Positions 34,605 to 42,505 of a stretch of 64,000 nucleotides of DNA are shown here, one piece after another. The notes beneath the pieces were generated by a model. That model searched no databases, was not told the origin of the DNA, and saw only the letters and a program-made list of their open reading frames with translations. Location of the stretch: contig NZ_JAHSTX010000001.1 of the NCBI RefSeq assembly GCF_019145375.1, positions 124,001-188,000 on the forward strand. The letters are read 5' to 3'. The position numbers and the translations under genes were made by a program. Position 1 is the first letter of the stretch. Each line of letters starts with the position of its first letter. This DNA is from Pseudomonas triticicola. GTDB lineage: Bacteria > Pseudomonadota > Gammaproteobacteria > Pseudomonadales > Pseudomonadaceae.

Positions 34605-34754
34605 CCCCTCACCCTAACCCTCTCCCGGAGGGAGAGGGGACTGGCCGCAGGGAATGTGTGAATTGCACCGAACTTGCGATACCGAGTCGAACTCGGGTTT
34701 GAGCGGCCCGCAAATCGGCTCCCTCTCCTGGGGGAGAGGGCTGGGGTGAGGGGG
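34605..34754 (+). repeat. 161-bp-type inverted-repeat element, copy 3 (150 bp)
   Basis: Same ends as the copies at 4029 and 9711 (CCCCTCACCCTAACCCTCTC and GAGAGGGCTGGGGTGAGGGG) and the same core, GAGTCGAACTCGGG, in the orientation of copy 1, but about 11 bp shorter. It lies between convergent chemoreceptor and PepSY genes. Confidence 0.83.
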
Positions 34755-34801
34755 ATCGAGTTCACAGACCACACAAAGTTTGCGCCCCAATCCGCAGCCA
34801 C

Positions 34802-34838
34802 AAAAAAGCCGCACGATCGTTAAATCGTGCGGCTCTTT
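34802..34838 (-). terminator. Rho-independent terminator after the PepSY gene
   Basis: AAAAAAGCCGCACGAT and ATCGTGCGGCTCTTT form a 12-bp stem around CGTTAA. Read from the minus strand it ends in a T-run directly downstream of the PepSY stop. Confidence 0.9.
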
Positions 34839-34850
34839 AACAGCGGTCTA

Positions 34851-35156
34851 TCAAGTGTCTTGCTTGTTGCTCAGCACTTTACCGGTGGTGGCATCAAAGT
34901 CCACGTCGAACTCTTTGCCGTCAGCAGTTTTAAGTTCAACTTCATACTCGTAACCATTGAAGTGGTTATCCAGATCGGTGTCGGTAATCGTTGCGCCCGG
35001 GTGCAGTTTCAGTGCTTCGGCGTTCATCGATTCCAGCGACTTGATCTTGCCGTCCTTGACCAGTTGCGGGATCTGGTCGATGCGAACATCAGCCTGAGCC
35101 AGGCCTGCGGTGAGGGTCAGGGCAGCGGCGGTAAACAGGGCAGTCAAAGTTTTCAT
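34851..35156 (-). CDS. Exported PepSY-domain protein
   Basis: A 101-residue periplasmic protein. MKTLTALFTAAALTLTAGLAQA is a signal peptide with an AQA cleavage site; the remainder is one PepSY domain (GATITDTDLDNHFNGYEYEVELKTADGKEFDVDFDATTGKVLSNKQD). Stand-alone PepSY proteins are thought to inhibit proteases or bind envelope proteins; many are induced with PmrAB/PhoPQ-type regulation. AAGGAA precedes ATG 35156. It has its own terminator, and no two-component genes are adjacent. Confidence 0.9.
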   Translation of the reverse strand: MKTLTALFTAAALTLTAGLAQADVRIDQIPQLVKDGKIKSLESMNAEALKLHPGATITDTDLDNHFNGYEYEVELKTADGKEFDVDFDATTGKVLSNKQDT

Positions 35157-35268
35157 CGGTTCATTCCTTGGCAGTGCGTTGAAGTGGTTGATCTGTGTAA
35201 GTGGGTTCAGATTAACCAGCGCAACTTAATTCACCCTTAAATCTCTGCTCCGCGATAAAACTGCTCTT

Positions 35269-35292
35269 TGCGGGAGCGAGCCTGCTCGCGAA
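35269..35292 (+). repeat. Solitary REP sequence
   Basis: GCGGGAGCGAGCCTGCTCGC, one unpaired REP unit with a first-position change (GCGGG for GTGGG), between the glpQ stop and the PepSY promoter. Confidence 0.85.
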
Positions 35293-35312
35293 GCAGACGA
35301 CTCGATAACAAG

Positions 35313-36440
35313 TCAGAAACCGTTCTTCTTCAGAACCTCATCAACACTGCCAACAGCCGGACGCTTGTAAAACTTCAACAGTTCACTGGCGCGGTTGGTA
35401 AAGATGCCGTCGACACCCGCTGCCATGACTTTCTCGTAGTCCACCGCCTCGTCGACCGTATAAACATGCACCAGCATGCCTTGGTCGTGGGTGTACTTAT
35501 TCATCCACGGTTGCACCAGGTCGGAGTAACTCTGATCACCACCCTGAGTCAGCTTCGCCGAAGGGCCGGTGCCGATCGCGCCCTGGGCCTTGGCGTAGTC
35601 GACCCATTGCTTGAATTCCGCTTCTGACTTGGGTTCCTGCTTGCCGTAGAAAACGTTTTTGTCTTTCTCGCCGGACGCGGCAAACGTCACGGCGGATTTC
35701 GGCTCGATGCTGCCTTCGCCGACCCACAACAGCAGAATCTTCGGCACTTGCGGCATTTCCTTTTCCAGCAATTGCAGGCTGTTTTTATCGAAGGTCTGCA
35801 GGATCACCTTGCCTTTGCCCTGACCGACGCCGAGCGCACTTTTCGCCAGTTTCGAACCGGCCGGACTGAGCCAGCCGCGATCCTGCAGTTTTTCCTTGAG
35901 GTCATGTTCGATGCCGGGAAACAGCTGCGGCTCTTTGGTTTCAATGTACAGGCCCGGCTTGTGCTGGGGGTTGGCGCGGGCGATGTCGATGATTTCATCG
36001 AGGGTAAGAATCTTCAGCCCGGCGTAGGACGGGCGTGCGCGGTCAGGATATTTGCTGTTGAACCAGCTGCCGGCATCGAGGGTTTTCAGTTCGGCCATGG
36101 TGAACGCGGTGGCCGGGCTGTCCTTGCGCTCGGGGAATTTACTGGCGACGTCGGTGGTGCGTTGCAGGTTGTCGTCGTGCAGGGCGAAGAGCACGCCGTC
36201 CTTGCTGCGCTGCAAATCCATTTCCAGGTAATCGGCGCCGAGGTCGCGGGCCAGTTTGTAGGCCGCAGCGGTGGATTCCGGGGCATCGAACGACGCGCCA
36301 CGGTGGGCGATCACCGCTGGATGCGGAATGCCGTGGGCGGCAGCGATTGCCTTGGGCTCCGGGTGGCTGGCGGCATGCGCCTGACCGAGGCCGAACAACA
36401 GACTCAGCACCAGAGCGCTTCGGGTAAAAGTGGCAGGCAT
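35313..36440 (-). CDS. glpQ: Periplasmic glycerophosphodiester phosphodiesterase
   Basis: A 375-residue exported enzyme that hydrolyses glycerophosphodiesters to glycerol-3-phosphate. The signal peptide is MPATFTRSALVLSLLFGLGQAHAA. The TIM-barrel active site is complete: HRGASFDAPESTAAAY (His, Arg, Glu), YLEMDLQRSKDGVLFALHDDNLQRTTD (Glu-x-Asp metal ligands and catalytic His). GlpQ-type insert with KFPERKDSPATAFTMAELKTLDAGSWFN. AAGGAACTCGACC precedes ATG 36440. It stands alone; a DUF2025 gene is divergent from it. Confidence 0.93.
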   Translation of the reverse strand: MPATFTRSALVLSLLFGLGQAHAASHPEPKAIAAAHGIPHPAVIAHRGASFDAPESTAAAYKLARDLGADYLEMDLQRSKDGVLFALHDDNLQRTTDVASKFPERKDSPATAFTMAELKTLDAGSWFNSKYPDRARPSYAGLKILTLDEIIDIARANPQHKPGLYIETKEPQLFPGIEHDLKEKLQDRGWLSPAGSKLAKSALGVGQGKGKVILQTFDKNSLQLLEKEMPQVPKILLLWVGEGSIEPKSAVTFAASGEKDKNVFYGKQEPKSEAEFKQWVDYAKAQGAIGTGPSAKLTQGGDQSYSDLVQPWMNKYTHDQGMLVHVYTVDEAVDYEKVMAAGVDGIFTNRASELLKFYKRPAVGSVDEVLKKNGF

Positions 36441-36660
36441 GGTCGAGTTCCTTTCGCAGGTTTTTTTCGAGACGTACCTTTTAACAATTGACGCGCCGCA
36501 GGGCTATCGCCAGACCGACATAAACCGAGCAAAACGGAAATTTCCTGCACTTTTGTGGCGCTGTTTGCAGTACGCTTGCCCTCGGCAGACGCTCCGGCAG
36601 AGGGCGCGCCGCTGCGTTGCCCTGCGTGTAAACCATCGATCATCTTTCGTGAGGTTTACC

Positions 36661-36987
36661 ATGCGCATCACCTCTCAACTCATCTGCCAGGCCGCCGACG
36701 ATCTCAAAGGCTTCGTTGGCCTCAACCGCAAGACCGGCCAGTACATCGTGCGCTTCAGCGAAGATTCGTTCGGCATGGACGTGGCCGACAACGGCATCAT
36801 CCCGGTCAGTGAATTCGTCTGGGCGAAGGCGTCGGAAACCACCATGACCCTCAAGCGCGAGTTGATTCAGTTGCTGCTCGATCAACACATCGACGACCGC
36901 ATCAACATCACCGAGCCGTTGCGGGTTTACATGAGCAAGGTCGAGGTGCCGGAGATTGTTGCGGTGCGGAGTCTGGTGCGCGGTTGA
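36661..36987 (+). CDS. DUF2025 family protein
   Basis: A 108-residue soluble protein that matches the PA1123-like DUF2025 family: MRITSQLICQAADDLKGFVGLNRKTGQYIVRFSEDSFGMDVADNGIIPVSEFVWAKASE then a helical half TMTLKRELIQLLLDQHIDDRINITEPLRVYMSK. A structure is known for a family member but no function. GTGAGGTTTACC precedes ATG 36661. It is divergent from glpQ across 220 bp. Confidence 0.85.
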   Translation: MRITSQLICQAADDLKGFVGLNRKTGQYIVRFSEDSFGMDVADNGIIPVSEFVWAKASETTMTLKRELIQLLLDQHIDDRINITEPLRVYMSKVEVPEIVAVRSLVRG

Positions 36988-37013
36988 GGTTTTGCTGTGT
37001 GGTTGCGGGCCTC

Positions 37014-37088
37014 TTCGCGAGCAGGCTCGCTCCCACAGGGATTTTCTGAACGCCACAGATCCAATGTGGGAGCGAGCCTGCTCGCGAA
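37014..37088. repeat. REP pair, tail-to-tail orientation
   Basis: TTCGCGAGCAGGCTCGCTCC (37014 onward) and GTGGGAGCGAGCCTGCTCGC (37066 onward) facing away from each other, separated by about 27 bp, between convergent DUF2025 and amidotransferase genes. Confidence 0.92.
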
Positions 37089-37135
37089 GGCGGCGTTGGG
37101 GGCGCCGCCAACCTCACTGGCCGAGTGCATAACGC

Positions 37136-37840
37136 TCAATCCCGCAATCCGCAGGCTTCGATAAATGCGCGAACCAGCGGTGGCATTTTTCCTTTTAGGG
37201 CGGCGCGTTCCGGCTGGAACAGCGTGGCGACGAAAAACGGATGTTTTTTCAATTCGATAGCGCGCAGATCCCCCTCCGAATCACGGCCTACCGCTTGTAG
37301 CTGATCGCTCATCAAATGCTGTTCGAACTGCGGATTCACGCCGTAGCGGCAGCGATAGCCTTCTTCAATTTCAGACTTTTCGTACGCCTTGGCGATCAAC
37401 GAGCCGGGCTGGAGGTGAATGACGTCGATGGCTTCAACCAGCGAGCAGCTCAGCGGCGTGAGCACAGCGCGTTCGGATTCTGGCGAGGTTTCCCCATGCT
37501 CGGCGTCGGCCCAGCCCAGCACATTGCGCGAATATTCCAGAACCGCGTGCTGAAAACCGCCGCAGGTACCGAGGAAAGGTCGCCCTTGCTCGCGGGCAAA
37601 GCGGATTGCTCTTAGCGCACCGTCTTCACTTTTATAAGGGCTGGCGGGTACACACCAGAATCCATCGAATTGAGTCAGCGCAGTGTCGGTGCCGATCTCT
37701 TCAGTGGCCAACCACTCGAACTGCACGGTGCGTTGCAGGTTTTCGGCGACCAGGCCGAGTGCAACCGGGATTGCTTGGTGGGCGGTGACTTGAGGGTCGT
37801 AGTCGCCAATCAGGGCGATGCGAATGGCGCGATTTTCCAT
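37136..37840 (-). CDS. Glutamine-amidotransferase-like protein (CTP synthase C-terminal-related)
   Basis: A 234-residue class I amidotransferase domain without a synthase partner. It begins IRIALIGDYDPQVTAHQAIPVAL and has the nucleophile elbow GTCGGFQHAV with Cys at about residue 93, followed by LEYSRNVLGWADAEH as in CTP-synthase-related proteins. At the position of the usual HPE catalytic pair it has FQPE (Gln 209, Glu 211), so the triad His is missing; this may be a feature of the subgroup. Function unknown. AGGGAAATCCC precedes ATG 37840. Confidence 0.87.
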   Translation of the reverse strand: MENRAIRIALIGDYDPQVTAHQAIPVALGLVAENLQRTVQFEWLATEEIGTDTALTQFDGFWCVPASPYKSEDGALRAIRFAREQGRPFLGTCGGFQHAVLEYSRNVLGWADAEHGETSPESERAVLTPLSCSLVEAIDVIHLQPGSLIAKAYEKSEIEEGYRCRYGVNPQFEQHLMSDQLQAVGRDSEGDLRAIELKKHPFFVATLFQPERAALKGKMPPLVRAFIEACGLRD

Positions 37841-37939
37841 GGGATTTCCCTACGCTTGCTGATGGATGGCAGTCACTATAGATCGCGTGATTGCCATCCC
37901 ACTATCCCGAGTTTTACCTGGTGACTGAGACTACCGCCA

Positions 37940-39259
37940 TCACCCCGACACCTGCTCATTGGCAAACATGCTCACCGCATCCACCGCCTCACTGGCGCCA
38001 TCGCGAATCTGCAGAATCACCGTGCCGGCCTGATTGGCCAGTTCCACGCCTTCTGCGGCGCGGTCGCGGGTGCCTTGCATGCTCTTGATCGCCTGCCGTG
38101 TTTCGCTCTGGATCAGGCTGATCATGGTGGAGATCTCCGCAGTGGAACCGCTGGTGCGCGCCGCCAGTTGCCGTACTTCATCGGCCACCACGGCAAAGCC
38201 GCGGCCCTGTTCACCGGCGCGCGCGGCTTCGATGGCGGCGTTGAGGGCGAGCAGGTTGGTCTGATCGGCGATCGCGCGGATAGTGTTGACGATGGCGGTG
38301 ATCTGCTCGGAGCGGTCGCCCAGTTGTGCGATCAGCGTTGAGGACTGGCTGATGTCCTCGGCGATTTCGCGCATTTCGCTGGCAGCCTGTTGAATCACCT
38401 GCGTACCTTGCTCGGCGACTTTTCGCGTCGCTACCGAGATGTGGTAAGCGGTGCTGGCACTGCGCGCGTCCTGCTCGTGTTGCTCGACACGGGCGGTAAC
38501 GTCAGACGCGAACTTCACGACTTTGTACAAGCGCCCCGAAGCGTCGTAGACCGGGTTGTAGTTGGCCTCCAGCCAGACGATCTGACCGCGTTTATCCACG
38601 CGCTCGAACTGCCCGTGGAAGAACTCGCCCTGATTCAGGCGCCGCCAGAAATCCTGATAGGCGCCGCTGTTGACCAGCGCCGGGGTGCAGAACAGGCGGT
38701 GATGCTGGCCCTTGAGCTCTGCGAGGCTGTAACCCATGCGCGTGAGAAAATTCTGGTTGGCGGTAAGGATATTGCCGTCGAGATCGAACTCGATCACCGC
38801 CATCGCGCGATCGATCGCCTGCAGCTTGGCGCTGGCCTCGTTCTCCTGCTGCACCTTGGCGGTGACATCCATCGCGTACTTGACCACTTTGATCACCCGT
38901 CCCGATGCATCCTTGATCGGGTTGTAACTGGCCTCGAGCCAGATCGGCTGGCCTTTGCTGTCGACCCGTTCAAAGGTGCCGGACTGGAACTGACCGTTTT
39001 TCAGGCGCGACCACAGCTCAGTGTATTGGGCACTGCGACCGAACTCTGGTGTGCAGAAATGCCGGTGCGGCTGGCCGATCGCCTGGGCAGCCGTGTAACC
39101 CATGGTCTTGAGGAAATTGTCATTGGCACGCAACACCACGCCATCAAGATCGAACTCGATCACCGCCATCGAACGGTCGATCGCTTCGAGCATTGCAGCC
39201 TGGTCAAAAACGGTGTGTTGCAGTTCAGCGAGGGCGGCTTTCTGGCGATTGAAAAACAT
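37940..39259 (-). CDS. Soluble PAS-PAS methyl-accepting chemotaxis protein, BdlA-like (second copy)
   Basis: A 439-residue paralogue of the receptor at 13571, with the same length and order: PAS 1 ([44 protein letters not shown]), PAS 2 ([44 protein letters not shown]), and a signalling domain with [43 protein letters not shown]. No membrane segment. The phrase [12 protein letters not shown] is like BdlA of P. aeruginosa, so this copy is the closer candidate for the dispersal sensor. The promoter region contains repeated TTGTACAA-type boxes. It starts at ATG 39259; TetR lies upstream in the same direction. Confidence 0.88.
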   Translation of the reverse strand: MFFNRQKAALAELQHTVFDQAAMLEAIDRSMAVIEFDLDGVVLRANDNFLKTMGYTAAQAIGQPHRHFCTPEFGRSAQYTELWSRLKNGQFQSGTFERVDSKGQPIWLEASYNPIKDASGRVIKVVKYAMDVTAKVQQENEASAKLQAIDRAMAVIEFDLDGNILTANQNFLTRMGYSLAELKGQHHRLFCTPALVNSGAYQDFWRRLNQGEFFHGQFERVDKRGQIVWLEANYNPVYDASGRLYKVVKFASDVTARVEQHEQDARSASTAYHISVATRKVAEQGTQVIQQAASEMREIAEDISQSSTLIAQLGDRSEQITAIVNTIRAIADQTNLLALNAAIEAARAGEQGRGFAVVADEVRQLAARTSGSTAEISTMISLIQSETRQAIKSMQGTRDRAAEGVELANQAGTVILQIRDGASEAVDAVSMFANEQVSG

Positions 39260-39391
39260 GCTTGCGATACTCGGGAAGTGGGGAAAATCAAAAGGATTCA
39301 GTCCCTATTCCTGCGCCGGCAGACCGAAATGCACAGACGGCATTCGGTGGTGACTGCTCAATGCCAGCGTTCCGTTACTGGCAGATGGCTA

Positions 39392-39471
39392 CTTATACAA
39401 AACTTAATAAAGTTGTACAAGAAAGGAATTTTTCACAAGTTTGTATAACTTTTTACGAGATTAGTTGTACA
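39392..39471. promoter_or_regulatory. Cluster of TTGTACAA-like boxes upstream of the second BdlA-like gene
   Basis: CTTATACAAAACTT (39392-39405) and AAGTTGTACAAG (39410-39421) form an inverted repeat, followed by AAGTTTGTATAAC (39437-39449) and AGTTGTACA (39463-39471). The region is markedly A/T-rich compared with its surroundings, so it is probably both promoter and multi-site operator. The regulator is unknown. Confidence 0.5.
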
Positions 39472-39491
39472 CGGCTCGACGAGCCGGTGAT

Positions 39492-40100
39492 TCACCGCTG
39501 ATACAGTGCCAGGAACATCTCCAGCGCCGACTCGGCAACTGCATTCTGCGCGTCTGGATCAAGGGCCGCGCGACCCAGCGAGATCTGCGGCCAGAACGCG
39601 AATGCCTTGAGCAAACCTTGTACTTGATGCGCGGCAAATTCTGGATCCACCGGCTTGAGCCGTCCGTCGGCTTGCGCCGCGCGTATCCAGACGGTCAGGC
39701 CTTCCTCGCGCTCGCCCATGCGCTCGATCATGTTCTGCGCACGTTCAGGGGAATGAATGGTTGCGGCAATCGCCACCCGGGCGAGGGTGAGAAAATTCTC
39801 GTCAGCCATCATCTGCACTTTTTCTCGCAGCATCAGGCGCAACTGCTCATGCAGCGGTTGCTCGCGGTCGTAGCTCACCGATGGCTCGGCAATGATCCGC
39901 GCCCACAACTGATTAAGGATCTCGGCGAACAGCTCTTCCTTGCTCGGGAAGTGGTTGTACACCGTCCGCTTCGACACGCCGGCCGTGGCGGCGATCTTGT
40001 CCATGCTGGTGATTTCGAACCCGTGGGCACGGAATTCGGCGATCGCCGCCTGGATGATGGCTTCGCGTTTGCGATCGGTGAGGCGTTGTGGAGCGGTCAT
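39492..40100 (-). CDS. TetR/AcrR family regulator
   Basis: A 202-residue repressor. Helix-turn-helix AIIQAAIAEFRAHGFEITSMDKIAATAGVSKRTVYNHFPSKEELFAEI at about 13-60. The C-terminal ligand domain follows the TetR_C_7 (AefR-like) pattern (PERAQNMIERMGEREEGLTVWI). It is divergent from the metallo-hydrolase gene; the gap contains the 5-6-5 inverted repeat TACAC-N6-GTGTA, the likely operator. Confidence 0.9.
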   Translation of the reverse strand: MTAPQRLTDRKREAIIQAAIAEFRAHGFEITSMDKIAATAGVSKRTVYNHFPSKEELFAEILNQLWARIIAEPSVSYDREQPLHEQLRLMLREKVQMMADENFLTLARVAIAATIHSPERAQNMIERMGEREEGLTVWIRAAQADGRLKPVDPEFAAHQVQGLLKAFAFWPQISLGRAALDPDAQNAVAESALEMFLALYQR

Positions 40101-40177
40101 GAGCGGACTTCGGTAGAGAAGAAAGGAAATTACACTCGGCAGTTTACTTGGCGTCGGCTTTGATGCAACCTAGAAAC

Positions 40178-40193
40178 TACACCGCTTAGTGTA
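40178..40193. promoter_or_regulatory. Candidate TetR operator
   Basis: TACACCGCTTAGTGTA: a perfect 5-bp inverted repeat with 6-bp spacer, in the 211-bp gap between the tetR-type gene and the divergent metallo-hydrolase gene. A weaker TTACACT lies at about 40129. Confidence 0.55.
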
Positions 40194-40311
40194 ATGTTGC
40201 GTTAATCGTCGCACCTTACAAACCAGAGCGTTTGGCCTTTGCGTGCAGCTTGGCCATTTTCATTTCCCGTGGAATACCGTGCAGCACACGGTTTTTCGGA
40301 GTCGTTCAGTC

Positions 40312-41367
40312 ATGGCCAATCCAGTCTCACTCCCGGATAAAACTCCCACGCCTGAAGCCTCGCGCCAGGATCAAGGGCTGTTTCGCAATCATGCGCCGGT
40401 TCAGCGCGAAGGCCTGCGCAAAATGCTGCGGATCATGTGGAACATGATTTTCCACAAACCGCGCGACACCCGTCCGAGCGCCGCCATTCCTGTACAGCCG
40501 CTGACCCGTGAAGATCTGCTCGCAGCGCCCAATCACAGCGTTTACCGCTTGGGACACTCGACGCTGTTGCTGAAGATGCGCGACAAATTCTGGATCACCG
40601 ACCCGGTCTTCGCCGAGCGCGCCTCGCCGGTGCAATGGGCGGGTCCGAAACGCTTCCACCAACCACCGATCAGCATTGACGAGCTGCCACCGATCGAAGC
40701 GGTGATCCTCTCGCACAATCATTACGACCATCTCGACTATGAAGCGGTACTCAAACTCGCCGCCAAAACCACTTACTTCCTGACTCCGCTGGGCGTGGGC
40801 GACACCCTGATCAAATGGGGCGTCGACGCCAGCAAGGTGCGCCAGTACGACTGGTGGCAGGGCACCGAAATCGCCGGTATCCGCTTCATCGCCACCCCAT
40901 CGCAGCACTTCTCCGGCCGTGGCCTGTTCGACGGCAACAGCACGCTGTGGGCGTCATGGGTGATGATCGACGCCGACACACGAATCTTCTTCAGCGGCGA
41001 CAGCGGTTACTTCGACGGCTTCAAACGCATCGGCGAACAATACGGCCCGTTCGACCTGACCCTGATGGAAACCGGCGCCTACAACGTCGAATGGCCCCAC
41101 GTGCACATGCAACCGGAAGAAACCCTGCAAGCCCACATCGACCTCAAGGGCCGCTGGCTCTTCCCGATCCACAACGGCACCTTCGACCTGGCCATGCACG
41201 CCTGGCACGAACCGTTCGACCGCATTCTTGCCCTCGCGTGGGAACGCAGTATTGCGATTACCACACCGCGAATGGGGGAGGCGTTCAACATTGCGCATCC
41301 ACAACGGGGGAGTGCGTGGTGGATGGCGGTTGAAGAGGAGGGGGAGGCGCTTGCTCAGAATGCCTGA
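40312..41367 (+). CDS. MBL-fold metallo-hydrolase, NAPE-PLD/RomA-like
   Basis: A 351-residue enzyme of the metallo-beta-lactamase fold. LSHNHYDHLDYEAV (HxHxDH), ATPSQHFSGRGLFDGNSTLWASWV, FFSGDSGYFDGF and the final HNGTFDL loop supply the metal ligands in the order of N-acyl-phosphatidylethanolamine phospholipase D-like (UlaG/RomA-related) proteins. Target substrate unknown. Start ATG 40312 has GGAG about ten bases upstream; an in-frame ATG at 40243 is less likely. It is probably repressed by the divergent TetR protein. It converges with the antitoxin gene, the two stops being only ten bases apart. Confidence 0.88.
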   Translation: MANPVSLPDKTPTPEASRQDQGLFRNHAPVQREGLRKMLRIMWNMIFHKPRDTRPSAAIPVQPLTREDLLAAPNHSVYRLGHSTLLLKMRDKFWITDPVFAERASPVQWAGPKRFHQPPISIDELPPIEAVILSHNHYDHLDYEAVLKLAAKTTYFLTPLGVGDTLIKWGVDASKVRQYDWWQGTEIAGIRFIATPSQHFSGRGLFDGNSTLWASWVMIDADTRIFFSGDSGYFDGFKRIGEQYGPFDLTLMETGAYNVEWPHVHMQPEETLQAHIDLKGRWLFPIHNGTFDLAMHAWHEPFDRILALAWERSIAITTPRMGEAFNIAHPQRGSAWWMAVEEEGEALAQNA

Positions 41368-41377
41368 CGCGTTCGCC

Positions 41378-41695
41378 TCAAGCGAATACCACTTCAATAC
41401 GGCCCTCTTTCCGTGATCGGGGGGCCGATTTGACTACAATTTGCACATCTCGTCCGAGACGTGAAAGGCATTCCATCATTTTGGCCTCACTGATTCCGCG
41501 AAATTTGCCACGCAACATTTCGGAAAGCTTGGGTTGTGAGAGTCCCAAGATTTCTGACGCCTGAATCTGAGTGAGATGACGCGCCTTAATGATTGCGCCA
41601 ATTTTCGCTGCGAGCTGCGACTTCACCTGCATTTCACTTGCATTGGGTAAGTCCAGATCGTGATAGACGTTTCCGCTACCTACTTCAATCTTCAT
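41378..41695 (-). CDS. XRE/HigA-like antitoxin
   Basis: A 105-residue helix-turn-helix protein. SQLAAKIGAIIKARHLTQIQASEILGLSQPKLSEMLRGKFRGISEAKMMECLSRLGRDVQIVV is the HTH_37 (HigA-like) domain. It follows the toxin gene with an 11-bp overlap when ATG 41695 is used (AAGGATCAG upstream); ATG 41716 in the same frame would extend the overlap. A toxin-first order with overlap is typical of higBA systems. It should neutralise the toxin and repress the operon. Confidence 0.88.
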   Translation of the reverse strand: MKIEVGSGNVYHDLDLPNASEMQVKSQLAAKIGAIIKARHLTQIQASEILGLSQPKLSEMLRGKFRGISEAKMMECLSRLGRDVQIVVKSAPRSRKEGRIEVVFA

Positions 41696-42053
41696 GGTTT
41701 TCTGATCCTTTCGCATGTTCCTGGGCGGCTCGAAGTCTGTTTCTGATCAGATCAATGTCCGACTGGGCGGTTTTAATCCCGCTTTTCGACTTTTTCTGAA
41801 AGCAGTGCAAAACGTAAATTGCACTGCCAAAACGAACCGTATAAATGGCGCGGTAGGTGTCAGTGTCGAAGTCTTCTATCAACTCCAGGACACCTGCGCC
41901 TCCGAACCCTTTCAATGGCTTTGCATCTGAATACTTCAGGCCACATTGAGCCAGATCCAGTGCGTGACCAAAAACGTCTTGGACCTCTGTGGGCATCTGC
42001 TTGACATCTTTTTTACTACTGCAGACCCACATAAGCGGCTTCCTTGCACTCAT
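41685..42053 (-). CDS. RelE/HigB-like toxin (Gp49-type)
   Basis: A 122-residue protein of the phage-derived Gp49/HigB branch of RelE toxins: MWVCSSKKDVKQMPTEVQDVFGHALDLAQCGLKYSDAKPLKGFGGAGVLELIEDFDTDTYRAIYTVRFGSAIYVLHCFQKKSKSGIKTAQSDIDLIRNRL. The pattern ...LKGFG..VLEL..D.....YRA.YTV.F...IYVLHCFQKKSK.G is the family signature, in which Lys/Arg residues on the central sheet cut mRNA on the ribosome. It partners the overlapping antitoxin. The genes lie 41 bp downstream of a small HTH gene that has a LexA-type box. Confidence 0.9.
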   Translation of the reverse strand: MSARKPLMWVCSSKKDVKQMPTEVQDVFGHALDLAQCGLKYSDAKPLKGFGGAGVLELIEDFDTDTYRAIYTVRFGSAIYVLHCFQKKSKSGIKTAQSDIDLIRNRLRAAQEHAKGSENHED

Positions 42054-42094
42054 GCGAAATATACCTATTTTGGAATAATTATCAAATTGCCATT

Positions 42095-42412
42095 TCAGTC
42101 AGCCATCGCAAACTCCCCACGCCCCACCGATTCCCCCGCCATAGCCTGCGCCCTGACACTGCGCCCCGGTGCAAACCCGGGGAAGAACACCAACCCCTGC
42201 GCTTCAAACCGATAAGCCAGTGCCAGTCTCGCGGCGTCCGCCACGTCCTGCTGCGCTTCGAACCGCTGGATATCTACCACCGCCACTTCGGCCTCGCGCG
42301 ACAGTTGTTCAACGCTCCAGCCCAGCATGGCGCGGGCCTGGACGCAGTGGGTCGGGGTGAACTGGAAAAGGGCAATGCGTTCGAGGACGTGGTTCATCGC
42401 AAGAGAGGCCAT
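42095..42412 (-). CDS. Small helix-turn-helix regulator
   Basis: A 105-residue XRE-like protein: FTPTHCVQARAMLGWSVEQLSREAEVAVVDIQRFEAQQ (about 24-62) is one helix-turn-helix, and the rest is a short alpha/beta tail. Such proteins occur beside prophage or SOS genes in Pseudomonas. I prefer ATG 42412 because GGAG lies about six bases before it; ATG 42397 and 42430 are alternatives. A LexA-type box (42451-42466) lies 38 bp before the start, so SOS induction is likely. The HigBA-like genes follow 41 bp downstream in the same direction. Confidence 0.8.
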   Translation of the reverse strand: MASLAMNHVLERIALFQFTPTHCVQARAMLGWSVEQLSREAEVAVVDIQRFEAQQDVADAARLALAYRFEAQGLVFFPGFAPGRSVRAQAMAGESVGRGEFAMAD

Positions 42413-42448
42413 GGTGTGCTCCGGGCTCAAAAGTGCTGATTGAAAATG

Positions 42449-42468
42449 TACTGTGTTTTTGTACAGTT
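42449..42468. promoter_or_regulatory. LexA (SOS) box
   Basis: TACTGTGTTTTTGTACAGTT contains CTG-N10-CAG with CTGT and ACAG ends (42451-42466), close to the gammaproteobacterial consensus TACTGTATATATATACAGTA. It sits between the AraC-type gene stop and the small HTH gene start, on whose promoter it must act. Confidence 0.75.
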
Positions 42469-42505
42469 GTTTTCGGCCGGGATCAAACGCATTTTTCGAA
42501 TTTGC

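Noticed and set aside
39472-39486. CGGCTCG-A-CGAGCCG as a terminator of the tetR-type gene
   Set aside because: The stem is strong but no T-run follows on the minus strand; it may be a structural hairpin only.
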